Assembly: GCA_006386115.1 (NCBI GenBank)
Contig: VFIW01000067.1
Coordinates: 186,001-250,000, forward strand
DNA length: 64,000 bases
Direction of reading: 5' to 3'
Source of the DNA: Globisporangium splendens
Lineage: Eukaryota > Oomycota > Peronosporomycetes > Pythiales > Pythiaceae
Part shown: positions 10,588 to 20,682 of the stretch, one piece after another
Position numbering within the stretch: position 1 is the stretch's first letter
Layout of the letters: each line of letters starts with the position of its first letter
The notes under the pieces: model-generated
What the model saw: only the letters and a program-made list of their open reading frames with translations
Told to the model about the DNA's origin: nothing
The model's database searches: none
Made by a program: the position numbers and the translations under genes

Positions 10588-11614
10588 TTACTCCTCGTCG
10601 TCGAAATCCACGACCTCCATGCGCAGTTCGTCCAGCAGATCGTTGATGCGCAGGATGATCGCCGTGTGCTGCTTCGTGAGAGTGTCGATGGATTTGTCCA
10701 AAAGCGCCGTGATCGACGCGTCTGGCTCCGGTTGCTTCAGCGCGTCGCGAAGCCGCATCTTTTCGATCATGAGCGCCGATGTCTGCATATATCAAGCATA
10801 CAAAACCGAAAAGTAAGCTCCAGATGTCATTCAAAAGCGTGCTGTTGGACACAAACGCACCATGAGCAGCTTTTCTTTTTCTTCAACCTGGATCTTGCGA
10901 ACATACTGCGCAAGCACCTGCTTCTTCTTTGCAATCAACTCTTTCTACAATCACCAGCATCAAAGATACAACAACGCCACAAGAATAGAGCTCTTTAGAA
11001 TTATCTCACAAAGAAAAGGTCGCCATGTTGAGTACTGCTTTCGTACCTCAATCTTGTTGATCTGGAGGCTCACGCTCGAGAAACGCGCCGTGATTCTTGC
11101 CGCTATGCATGAGAATGTCCACCACACAATTAAATGAGTTAAGCGCATCTTCCATCGCGTTTGCAAAGAGTCCATTGCATGATATTGCGTACAGTACTCA
11201 GGAAATTGTGCAGTCTGCTGGTGCACTTCAAACCCTCTAACACGGCGCATGAGATACCAATGAGAACACAGCCACATGTACACGCATTGCACACTAATGC
11301 ACTCACTTTTGAAAGTCGCTGTAGATCTCCACGCGCGTCTCCTGAAGCTTGAAAAACAATCGAGCCAACGCGGTCACCGGGAGCTCTGCAAACGGTTCTT
11401 GCTGCGCATTATCTTTGCTCTCATGCTGCTGCTCTTGTGCACTGCTGCTGGTCGCTTTGTTGTCGCTGACGCCGTTCAGCTGCTCATTCAGCGCTGCTGC
11501 CAGGCTCTCCACGTCGCTGTCGTCGTGCTGGTGGTGCGCGTGGGCGTCCTCGCAGTGCGTGTGCGCGTGCACAGGCCGCGCCGCCAGCAGGTTAAAGCAC
11601 GCCGTAAAGTCCAT
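10588..11614 (-). CDS. REX1-B-like DNA-repair protein (copy 1)
   Basis: Best match is the REX1-B (required for excision 1-B) family, small helical proteins linked to DNA repair. I assign this from remembered motif layout, not a search. Five exons join in phase: 11307-11614, 11193-11236, 11047-11102, 10861-10944 and 10588-10782, giving 228 residues. The core reads ARLFFKLQETRVEIYSDFQK then GFEVHQQTAQFPEY, ITARFSSVSLQINKIE, LAQYVRKIQVEEKEKLLM and LRINDLLDELRMEVVDFDDEE. A His/Asp-rich stretch (HAHTHCEDAHAHHQHDD) lies before the core. An upstream ATG at 11659 could extend the start. The gene is divergent from URB2 with 227 bp between starts. Its whole length is duplicated at 42351-43377. Confidence 0.65.
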
Positions 11615-11841
11615 CTTCGATCCTGTCAACCGCAGAGAACCATGGCATGCACTTTGCATCGAACTTGGACCTCACCAATTGCATACCAGATAAAGTGCGC
11701 TTGGCATCAGTCAAATACAATCGTACTTTAGCTCGAAAGCAAACTCAGTCAAGAAGGTTGCGGTGTCCTGCTAAGTTCGGTCGCCTTTGACTGGTGAAGA
11801 GCTCCATTTTCGGATTGTTTTGGCGCTGGAAACGACGCAAG
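11615..11841. promoter_or_regulatory. Divergent promoter region REX1-B-like / URB2
   Basis: 227 bp separate the two divergent starts and must carry both promoters. I see no clear initiator consensus. The block is preserved in the 41-46 kb duplicate (43378-43603) with a single T deletion near 43581. Confidence 0.45.
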
Positions 11842-14800
11842 ATGACAGCGGTGGTGGCGGCTTCCTCCTCGGCGTTCCCGTGGGGCGAGACCCTGGCGCT
11901 CGTGTGCTGGCGGCAGACGCGCCGAGGCTGCGGCAGTGACGCACAGCTCATCGCGACGGGCTTCCAGCTGCTCGCGCCGGCGTCGCCGCTGCTCGAGCGC
12001 GCAGAACGCGAGTTCAACGTGACGTGGCACCGCATCGTCGCGGAGGTGGTGCACTTCGCGATTTTCCTGATCACCAAGGCCAAGAAGGATGAGCAGCAGC
12101 GTCCGGAGCAGACCCATCACGCGCTGCGGTTGCTGCGCCTCTCGCTCACGTTGTTTGCGACGCGGAACCACAGCGAGGCGATGAGCATCCCGACCAACTC
12201 GTGCAACCTCCTGCTCGCAGCCATGACGGATGTGCTCGCGGGGGTGGGCATCAAGCACCAGCAAGATGGTGCAGAACTGGATGTGCTGTTGGACGTGAAG
12301 TGTGTGCTTTTGTACTTGTTCGGTCTGTCGTCGTTTGAGCAGGAGCAGGAGGAATGCGTCTAGATGTACAAGCCGCCGACCAATGTCTTCACCGATTTCA
12401 TGCACCGCGCATTGACGACGTGCTTGGCTCGTCTTGCGAAGGAGGGCGTTGCTGGCAAGACACGTCAAGAGTACGTCGTGCTCGTACGCGCGATCTTCGT
12501 GGTGTTCCAGGAGCTCCAGCGGCCGCAGATGAACAAGAAAAAGGTGTTCCTGGCAATTGCGAAGACGTCGCTCCGGGATTCAATTGGACACCGTCACGCT
12601 TTGGCGCAGCTCCAAACGCGCCAACCCAGCACAGAAATCACAGCTATCGTGGATTTACTCGACCGCATCGTCGTCGATGCGTTATTCGATGCAGAGCACA
12701 TTCGCGAATACGACGGCGCGCTTGTCCACTCGAGTATTTGGCGTCAAGCTGATCCAAGTGACGCTGCTGGAAATGTAGAGAGTGTTGCTTCGAAAACGAA
12801 AAAGCGCAGGAAGAACGACGGTGCATCGGCGTTGGTCTCGTACCAGAAAAACCTGTTTGATGAGATCAAGGCGTTTCTCTCTGATCCAGCGGTCCCTCTC
12901 GACTTGAGGAGCTCTGTCGGTGGCTTTATGGAAGTGTTTGTTGGTGCATTTGCGCTGCGCATTCGTGCGGCTGCACACATGAAGATTGAAGACACGAAAA
13001 CGGATCTGAAAACCAGCAAGAAACGTGCTGCTACGGTGATCGCGACTGCATCGACGACGTACTCGCCATTCAAGTTTTGGTTGGAATTGTGTGTCGTGTC
13101 GTTCCTTGCGTTCCAAGAGCGTCACGCTGCAGATGCTGCCTCCACTGTGGCTTTGCTGACGAAGCTGTACAAGTCGCTGTTCAACGCGCTTTGCGAGGCG
13201 GATATCTACCGAGTCACAGAAGACACCGAAGATCGAGGACAGTTTGAAGCGATGGAATCAATCCTGGCCGCGTTTCTCAAGCTCGTAAACCAGCAAGGCT
13301 GTCAACCAGATGGCACTCAAGACGAAGCGTCTATTCTGCTCGTTCAAGAGCACTGCCAGATCATTTCCAGTGCCGTGCGATGCTCGCCTAACCTTGTCAA
13401 CAGCTCGTTGGTGTCCATTTTCTCGATTCTGGGCGATCACTTTATGACCTGCAAGCAAAACGCGGCTGTATTTACTGCCGTGGTGTGCGCCGGCAGCGAA
13501 TGCTTGGTGGATCTGGTCCGTTCGTACAAGTCAATGCGTCTTCTGGACAAGTTTTTGAAGTCGTCGATGTCAACACACTCGTCCAAGCGAGTCTCCGAGG
13601 GTGTTTACGCACTTTCCTCGCACTCTCTGAGTGAATCTGTGCTTCGACGCGCCTTTATGACCCTGCCACCTGGCCAGTTGGAGGTTTTGTGGACGCTGTT
13701 CACGAACGAGTTCCACTCCAAGTACAATGGCGAAGACGACGATGTGTTCTCGATGTGTCTCGTTCGCTTTGTGTTCCAGATCTTCCTCCAAGAAGTGCAT
13801 GCCACACCCCAGAACAAGACCAAGGTCGCGTCACTGATCTCGAAGACTCACGAAACGCTGTTCACACCGATCGCAGCCAAGTTGACGTCCTCCAAGAAAT
13901 CTGTGTCGTTTTCTGCAGGCGAGCGCGAATTGTTTGATCTCTTTGGCGAACTGCTTTCGTTCTACGATGTAATGACACCAGCGATTCGTGCCGACACGTT
14001 CGACGTGATCCTTGCGGCGCTGAGAAAAGGCAGCCTCGTCCATGCCATGAAGGAATTGTTGCATATGGGTACGCAGGTCGTCAAGAAGTCAAAGCATGCC
14101 TTGCCTACCAAAATCGATCGACGTGACTCGACGGGGATCATCAAGTTGTGTGCGTTCTGGCTGCGCAAATCCGCGAGCATTCGAAAGGACTCTCCAGTGA
14201 CGCGTATCAGCGAGTCAGAGTTGTCGAGCGTCGCGTTATTGGTTGTCGAGCATGTCATCGAGTCCAAGTGCTGGGACGCCGTCGCATTCTACTTGCCAGA
14301 ACTTTTGGAGGTCGTGTCTGAGGAAAAAGCGGAGCTACTTTTGAAAGTGCTGGTGACAGAGTACCTGGATGAAGAGATCAGTGGCGCCGTGGATGGTGCT
14401 GCAAGTCGGATTGTTCGCGATGCCGCCTTTTACGAAATTCAAACGTTTAAGGTCGTGGCGCCACGTGTTCTAGCGTCGCTCGCGACCGATTTCAAGAGCG
14501 TATCACATTTGGAGAAGACAATTCGTCTCTTTGGCTTCTTGTCGCATCTCCCAGAAACCTACTTGGATGCCGCACAATGTGGAGAGTTATTGGTGAACGC
14601 GTTCGCGGTCCACGCCTCGCTTGTCCAGGCTAAGGATGTGAATTCGGATGTCGAAGAAGCCCTTCGAGTGCTTTTTGCGTGGCTGCAGGGTGCGTTCAAG
14701 CATATCGCTGTGGCTGTGTACAAGGCTAATGATGATGCGATGCGAAAAAGCATTGACAATGGTGCGCGATTCGTGTTCTCTCAACTTGCGGTTGGTAGTT

Positions 14801-16364
14801 CCAACGCGGATGGCACGGAGAAGATTGGGACCCCTCTCTTGGGCGGAATCTTGAGCTTCTGCCTGGATGAGACTGTCGGAGCAGGCGCGTTTGCTGGAGA
14901 GCTCTTCCGTGGTTTGATTTCAAAGAAGGCGGCGACGGAGACGAACTTGTTCCGCAATGCGTTGGAGGTGGAGGCTCTCGCTGACCTTCGCCTCAGCGGC
15001 GAAAAGGCTGTTGTGCGCAAAGTCGGCGACGAAGAGACCAAGTTTATCGACGCGCTGCTCTCGCTTGTGGGTGATGATGATCAACCGTCGAAGTCATCTG
15101 ACACTGCGACTTGTTTTAAGATGCTGAATGCTCTCGTGAAGTACCATGCTGCGACCCCCTCGACTCTCAGCAGCAGCGCCAGAAGAGCCAAGAGTCAAAG
15201 CAGAGTCAAGGACAGCGTTTGCAACTTGTATTGTCAACGCGCATGGGGACAGTGCTGACCGAGTCGATGAAAGCGGTCGTTGGCCAGGAACAGCGATCGT
15301 CGCGGGACGCGTGGGCGTTCTACTCGAGCTTTTGCCAGCATTACCCTGCGTTCCTGCCATCCGTGTCACTCGAGACCTATGGTTGCTTGCTTGTCGTCGC
15401 GCTCTCGCTTGTTTTGAACCGCGAACGTTGTCCAGAGGACGTGGCGCAAGCAAACAAAGCGCTGGTGGCGAATGCCAACAAGGACGAGTACCGACTCTTG
15501 CTCGCCACGGTTGCAAAGGAGATCCAAGCGCCAGAGTGGAATCGGTCTGTGAGTGCGCTGAAGGCGCTGTACTTGCTGCTGCAGGGAGACCGAAAGCTGA
15601 CCGCATCTCGACGCCAGCACTTAGACGAACTTAAAGAGAGCATCGTCGGCTCGTTGGTTCAGAACTTCAGCCGCTCGCTTGCGACGACTTTGGCGAGCGA
15701 ATCGGACGCGGCAATGGCATCCGAACGCGCTGAGCTCTGCACGTGGAATCTGCAAGTGTTTGTGCTTTTCTACACCAAGGCGGAGCTGTTCACATGGAAG
15801 ACCCACGAGTTGGCGCACATTTTCATCGGTTTCCAGCCGCTGATCGCTACTGCAGCACACTGGCGCGACCATTTTTTCTCCGCCAGCCAGCTTCATCAAG
15901 TCTGGATGCTATCGTACACGCTCGTGCTCCGAATTGTGCGCCACCACTTTGCGTCGCTTGTGAATGGCACCCCACACATGATCCAGGCCACGAATGCGTT
16001 GCTGCGATTGCTCGTCGTCGCATCGACCGACGAAGGTATGCACGCTCGCGGCTTCGATGCATCACATTGTGTCGAGTGGAGCTCGAATCTTGTGCGTCTG
16101 TATGGGTACATGAAGGAGCACGACGCGCAGTTGCGCAAGCACGTCGTGTACTTGATGTTGACGTATTTGTCGAGCGTGACGCGGGACAACCTCTCGGTGA
16201 GTCTGCAGCAAAAGTTGCGTCCAGGAGTGTTCTCGCTCCTCGATATCTGCTCCACGTACGAGAAGGAGCAGTTGTACGCGGCTCTCGACTCGACTGGCAA
16301 GTCGCTGCTGGAATCCCTCGACATGAGCTACAAACTCACGCATCGCTACGGTGACAAAGTCTGA
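11842..16364 (+). CDS. URB2: URB2/NPA2 family ribosome-biogenesis protein (frame interrupted)
   Basis: Large helical nucleolar protein needed for 60S pre-ribosome maturation. About 1,500 residues from MTAVVAASSSAFPWG at 11842 to LTHRYGDKV, near the human URB2 length. The C-terminal Urb2 signature is present: LRKHVVYLMLTYLSSVTRDN and PGVFSLLDICSTYEKEQLY. Two interruptions occur. A TAG at 12361-12363 lies in the same frame as both flanking ORFs; an in-frame 69-nt GT-AG intron (12295-12363, donor GTGAAG, acceptor GTCTAG) would remove it. A one-base shift near 15158 falls in a run of five C; six C would restore KYHAATPLDSQQQRQKSQ in frame. ATG 11842 is preferred because the longer start at 11794 is not conserved in frame in the duplicate. 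Confidence 0.8.
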
Positions 16365-16463
16365 GGAGGCTCACTGGTTTTGTAGCTTTGGAGGACGGGG
16401 TACGAGTTGTAAATGGCTGTTAGATATTAGATTGATTTGCTTTAGAGAGAGAGAGAGGTTGGG

Positions 16464-17474
16464 TTATCGTTCCCAGCGGCTCTCGCCTGTGAGCTGGTTA
16501 TAGTAATACACATTCCCGGATACCGGGTCACAGCACTCGAGCCACTCGCGGTCTCTCGCTTCCACGATACCTGCCGTCACGGTTCTCGGCGCTGCTGCGG
16601 CAGCACGCCGTCGAAGACCGTACGATACTGAGGATGTCGCCGATGCTGGTCGATCGCTGTAGCAGTCCAGCGTTGCCGAGGAGCTCATGGAGCTGTCGAA
16701 CCCTGGATCTTCATTGTGACTGAGACCACTCAGGTGTGTCGTGGACGACGACGATACGTTGCTGGTAGACCGCGACCGAGAATTCCGCAACTTGGTCTGA
16801 GGTTGTCGGTCTGCAGAGGAAAACGAGAACGAAGACGAGGACGACGCGGTCGATACTGGAGACGACGGTGGGCTGGACGAGTAGCCTGAGCCACCCGAGG
16901 AGAAGCAGGAGTGGGAGAGCTTGTCATGTTGGTGTTGCTGTTGGTGTTGGCGATGGTGCAGCAGTGGGAGATGCGCACTCGGTCCTGTGGTCTTGAAACT
17001 CGGTTGCAGCACGTCTTCGTCACCCTCGCTATCACTGCTGATCAGCGCCGAGACGTCTCCGTCGTTGTTGTCCACCTGAATTTCCTTGTGGACGAAAGTG
17101 TGCAGCAGTGGAGTGCGTCTTCGGTTCATGGTTCCCAGCTTGGCTTGGGTCGCACTCTCCGCCGTTTTCAGTGCATTCGTCGCAGAAGGAAGGCTCGACG
17201 CGGATCGTGGACTTCGTGTCAATGCTGATTTCGGCTCGATCGATCGTCTCGGTAATGGAGGAACCGCCTGGATGTCACAGACAAGAGACATTCAGAATGG
17301 AGGTGATCACATAAAGACTCTTGGCAGCAACGTCCTTACCTGTTTCGGGAGTGGTGATCGCATCAAATCGTCGTCATGTGTCGATATTCCTGCTGGTATT
17401 GCTGAAGCTTGGAGTTGTCCTGACAGGATCTGGAAACTGCTGCCGCCTTGATACGCCAGTGTCGTGTGATCAGC
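16464..17474 (-). CDS. Ser-rich protein with C-terminal WW domain
   Basis: Two exons are supported: 17340-17474 (45 codons) and 16464-17267 (268 codons), joined through a GTAAGG...CAG intron in phase. Most of the protein is disordered and Ser-rich. The last 35 residues form a WW domain: REWLECCDPVSGNVYYYNQL then TGESRWER, with the aromatic cluster and the second Trp. WW domains bind proline-rich ligands. The 5' end is unresolved: an acceptor (GTGTAG) precedes 17474, and a phase-0 intron (GTGTTT donor at 17581) would join it to the membrane-protein exon upstream. In that case this is the cytosolic tail of a membrane protein. Confidence 0.7.
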
Positions 17475-17551
17475 CTACACCACAGACAAAATGGGTCAAG
17501 TCAGGACACCACAGTCAACTGAGATGAGGAGACTCGCATGATGGTATAAGA

Positions 17552-18202
17552 TCAAGAGCTACGTGCGTGCTGCAGAAACACTTTCAGTGCGATCAAGAAG
17601 AGGCTGCTGACGTGGATGATCGACAGGTAAAATGGTGATTTGAGCATGGTCCAGTGCAGTGTTCCCCCGATGGGGTTAATCGCCGATCCTCGCAGGCGAA
17701 CGTTCAGACGCGTCCTGATGGCGACGAAGAGCACAAGGAAGCACGACCCGTACAGCGAGGTCAGCGAGCGTAACCGAGCAGCAAATCATTGCTTGTGTGT
17801 CGAGCACTTGGAGCCGATCAGACAGCAGCAGTCGCAATTGCACACCGACAGGTGCAGTCCGAACACCAGGGAGGTGACCGCACTCGCCAGCAAGGGCAGG
17901 TAAATGTACGACGTCGCGAGCGAGCTGGAGAAGTACGATCCATAGAGCGCGATATTCAGCTGATCATTGGATAAGTGGTGGTCGACAAGGTCGCCAACGA
18001 TAAAGAATGCCCAACTTGCGCAGAGCGCGAACGCGAGTTGGTGCGCGGCGCATATCTGGCGCCGCGTGAGCTCCAACACCACGGTGAATGCAGCAGCTGC
18101 CAGCACGAGCACTGCGCCAAGTAAGTCGTCGATGATGTGCACACGGCGAGTCGCACTAAGCGCACCCAGGGCATTGCTGTCCCATGCAGACGCGTCGTTC
18201 AT
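17552..18202 (-). pseudogene. Multi-pass membrane protein ORF with in-frame TGA
   Basis: No family recognised. From MNDASAWDSNALGALS the ORF has about four hydrophobic helices (LLGAVLVLAAAAFTVVLEL, LAFALCASWAFFIVGDLV, ALYGSYFSSSLATSYIYL, LLASAVTSLVFGLHLS) and then a Cys-rich segment (CNCDCCCLIGSKC). A TGA at 17786-17788 is followed in the same frame by two more helices (SLYGSCFLVLFVAIRTR and FYLSIIHVSSLFLIALKVF) up to 17552. I found no GT-AG intron that removes the TGA and keeps phase. Either a nonsense mutation, a sequence error, or two unrelated pieces. It may be the N-terminal part of the adjacent WW-domain gene. Confidence 0.5.
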
Positions 18203-18679
18203 CTTGGCCCATTCAGCGCGACGTGCGTATACCCAACGGGGATGGCCTGGGGCGATGGATGGGAGTCTCGGTCGAAGCTCGTCGTTGAGCTGCTGGTCAA
18301 GGTGGTGACAATAATAGCGAAGACGACAGGAGCAGGTCTACGATAAGAGCGTGACGGTGCATCTAGGTGCTCGAATAACGCTGTCGGTCATTGAGGATAT
18401 CTGCTGAACTTGCCAGAGCCGAGAGCAACGTGCAGCTATTTACTAATTAATCGCCGAGTGGCACCAAACATAGATCTTTTTTCGTGCTGCCTTTCTCAAC
18501 GGCTCTCAAGTGCTGTTGTGTGTCGGATTGGAGAGGGATCCTCCACCCAATCTTGAAAAGACGCAACCCATTGGAAGGAGCACAACGCGCGTCGTTTCGA
18601 TCCGCCTGCTGAGCGATTGGCATCGCACATCTGGATTCGCTGCATGGTCGTCATGCAGTTAACGAATAGCATGTTAGCC
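18203..18679. other. Intergenic, nothing recognised
   Basis: About 480 bp between the membrane-protein ORF and the inverted phosphatase segment. No gene, RNA or repeat recognised. If the inversion at 18680-19245 is real, this stretch would have been the original 5' flank of the phosphatase gene. Confidence 0.55.
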
Positions 18680-19245
18680 TCGCAGAACCATAAGTCTTGC
18701 TAATAACAGTGAGGTCGTGTGTGTGCACTCCACTTACCCATGGCCGATGATAACTTTTGGCTTGAGCTTCTTCGCTGAAAATGAGAGCAGGTGCGCGACA
18801 TTTTGCTGCGCCTGCTGGTCTTTGTAATACTCGGCATTGTCAACTCCAGTGGGACGGTATCGCTTGCAGCAAGACCCTAGACCCAGATCCACTCCCCAGT
18901 CGCCAATCGCAAGTGCATGCAACGAGTATGTCGCCGTTTTGTCGACAGTTGGTGATGGTGTCGTCGTCGTCGCAGTCGTAGAAGTCAGTAACGTCGTCGT
19001 CAATGGAGAAGGTGACGATGTCGATGTTGGTGAAGACGATGAGGACGAGGCACTGGCGCTGCAGTGGAAGCCCAAGTACGCAGCAGCCTCAGTACTCGCG
19101 CAGATCACACTCGTGAGCACATCCGTCGTCCCTGTTGCCCATACTTGTGGGCATGCGAGTGCCCAAGCTAATGGAACCACAGCACAGAGCTTCATCGTTG
19201 GCAACGTTTGGCTGGTTGATGCTCCAATGGAGTTCAAATCTGCGA
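18680..19245. other. Small inverted segment bounded by 7-bp inverted repeats
   Basis: TCGCAGA at 18680-18686 and its reverse complement TCTGCGA at 19239-19245 bound a 552-bp segment. Flipping it places the minus-strand phosphatase exon in plus orientation directly before the plus-strand exon, with a 60-nt GTAAGT...GAAG intron between them. The reading frame across that restored junction is still off by one base. The arrangement shows microhomology-mediated inversion or an assembly error. Confidence 0.75.
18738..19195 (-). pseudogene. Secreted metallophosphoesterase, N-terminal exon (inverted)
   Basis: The N-terminal 152 codons of a tartrate-resistant-type acid phosphatase. A signal peptide (MKLCAVVPLAWALACPQVWA) is followed by a Thr/Ser/Pro-rich linker and then the first metal-binding block HALAIGDWGVDLGLGSCCKR, then PTGVDNAEYYKDQQAQQNVA and KLKPKVIIGHG. 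The exon ends at a GTAAGT donor (18732-18737), but no continuation follows on this strand. The expected next block DNFYWNG is on the opposite strand at 19247. Thus this exon is separated from its partner by inversion. Confidence 0.85.
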
Positions 19246-19246
19246 A

Positions 19247-20254
19247 GACAATTTCTATTGGAATGGTCTCGGGTCGGATGACGTCGCATACCGGTTCCAG
19301 AACTCGTTCGAAGCGTACTACAACCAAGGTTCGCTGATCGATGTCAAGTGGGTGAATGTCGCGGGCAATCACGATTACGGCGGTGCAATGTTCATCTGCG
19401 GGAAGTGGGACAACCAGTTTGTCGAGTGCACAAGCAAAGCCGATTTGCTCAAGCAACTGGACGAGAAGTTTACGCGTCAACGCGGGTACAAGAGTCCATA
19501 CAACGATCGCTGGCAGATGCCCGCTCGGTGCTACGTCGAGACCATCAAAGAAGCCGACACTGGGGTGACGGTTGACATTTTCAACGTCGATACGAATGCA
19601 GCCACGGTCCACGGCGGGGAGCAAATCTGCTGCCAGTGCTACGGGTACAAGACAAAATACGGCGGCGATGCCAGCTGCAACAGTGTTGGTCGAGGCCACC
19701 CGTTGTGTGCCGGAGGCGACACTGACGTGTTTGACGCCTGCTTGGCAAAGCTGGAGGAGTGGCAAGCGGATTCACTGCGCCGACTCTCCCGCGACGCCAA
19801 GGCATCGACAGCGACGTGGAAGGTTGTGAACTCGCATTACTCTCCGCATTTCCACATGGCGCCACCGATGATGCAAGAATGGAACAACGTGCTCGCAGCC
19901 ACAGGTGGGCATCTCTTCATGAATGGCCACATGCACGCCGAAAGCCACGAATATGGCAATTTCAAGACCCATTTCGTCACGAACGGCACGAGCGGCGGCA
20001 TCCAGTCCGAGAGTATCAGCGGACCTCCAGACTACGCGACCAATATCAGCACGGTCTGGATCGGCCACGACACCCCGTACGGCATCTTTGAGCTGCACTT
20101 TGGCAAGCAGCAGATGAAGCTGCAGTTCGTCACATTTGACGGCGCCTGGGAGTTCAAGAAAAGCTCCGCGGACACCATCAAAGGAGGTGGTCAAGTCAGC
20201 CACTGCTGGCTCATCCCGAAAGATGGTTCCAAGGGGAAGAGTGTTGATTTTTGA
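19247..20254 (+). pseudogene. Metallophosphoesterase, C-terminal exon (lacks its N-terminus)
   Basis: An open frame begins exactly with DNFYWNGLGSDDVAYRF, the second metal-binding block of the family. It continues with VNVAGNHDYGG (metal ligands Asn and His), KVVNSHYSPHFHM and FMNGHMHAESH (His ligands). An in-frame stop at 19217 and the absence of an AG acceptor in frame show that it has no start of its own. Cys pairs (ICCQCYG, CNSVGRGHPLC) suit an extracellular enzyme. With the minus-strand exon at 18738-19195 it would make one phosphatase of about 490 residues. Confidence 0.88.
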
Positions 20255-20682
20255 GTAAAGCTCGTATTCATGCTCCTTTTTCATAGATGCACTTTACTGG
20301 AAAACGTTGTGTGTGTGAAGTACTTTAGCACAATGTTTGCGGGACCAAATGCAAACAAACATGCACCGCCTCGAAGCTCATATACGATGTGTATTGTGCA
20401 AGATACGCATCACACTAAACGCTCTACACAGTTGCGATCTTTGATTACACCTGTCGAAGGAAAACATGCTCGATATCGGAGGAAACTGAAGCTGCGAGAC
20501 GGGAACGCTCCCTACAACGATGCCTCGCGGGTCACACAACTTTAACGGGCAGTCGAAGCCACGAGCCCACGCTACACTCAAAATCCTACACAGTCGAGTA
20601 TAAGCAGACTGAAGCATCAAGCAAGGAGAAAAGCACTTTTGTTACTATTATGCGATACTGGGTCATGCAGGAATACAGGCAT
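20255..20682. other. Intergenic, nothing recognised
   Basis: 428 bp of convergent 3' flanks between the phosphatase exon and the kinase gene. Only short ORFs without domains. Confidence 0.6.

Larger units (their letters stand above)
9358..14105 (+). repeat. Segmental duplication, copy 1 (4.75 kb, direct)
   Basis: Nearly identical to 41118-45866 in the same orientation. It spans the CFAP69 3' part, the whole REX1-B-like gene, the divergent promoter and the 5' half of URB2. Only scattered substitutions and three small indels separate the copies: +3 near 41541, -1 near 43581 and -1 near 44608 in copy 2. Confidence 0.95.

Noticed and set aside
11749..12468. Minus-strand 239-codon ORF opposite URB2 (also 43508-44230)
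   Set aside because: Antisense to conserved URB2 coding sequence, Arg/His-rich shadow composition, no domain.
18734..19765. 343-codon minus-strand ORF read as one gene
   Set aside because: Only the part from 19195 downward is the phosphatase exon; the part above 19247 is antisense to the plus-strand phosphatase exon and is a shadow frame.
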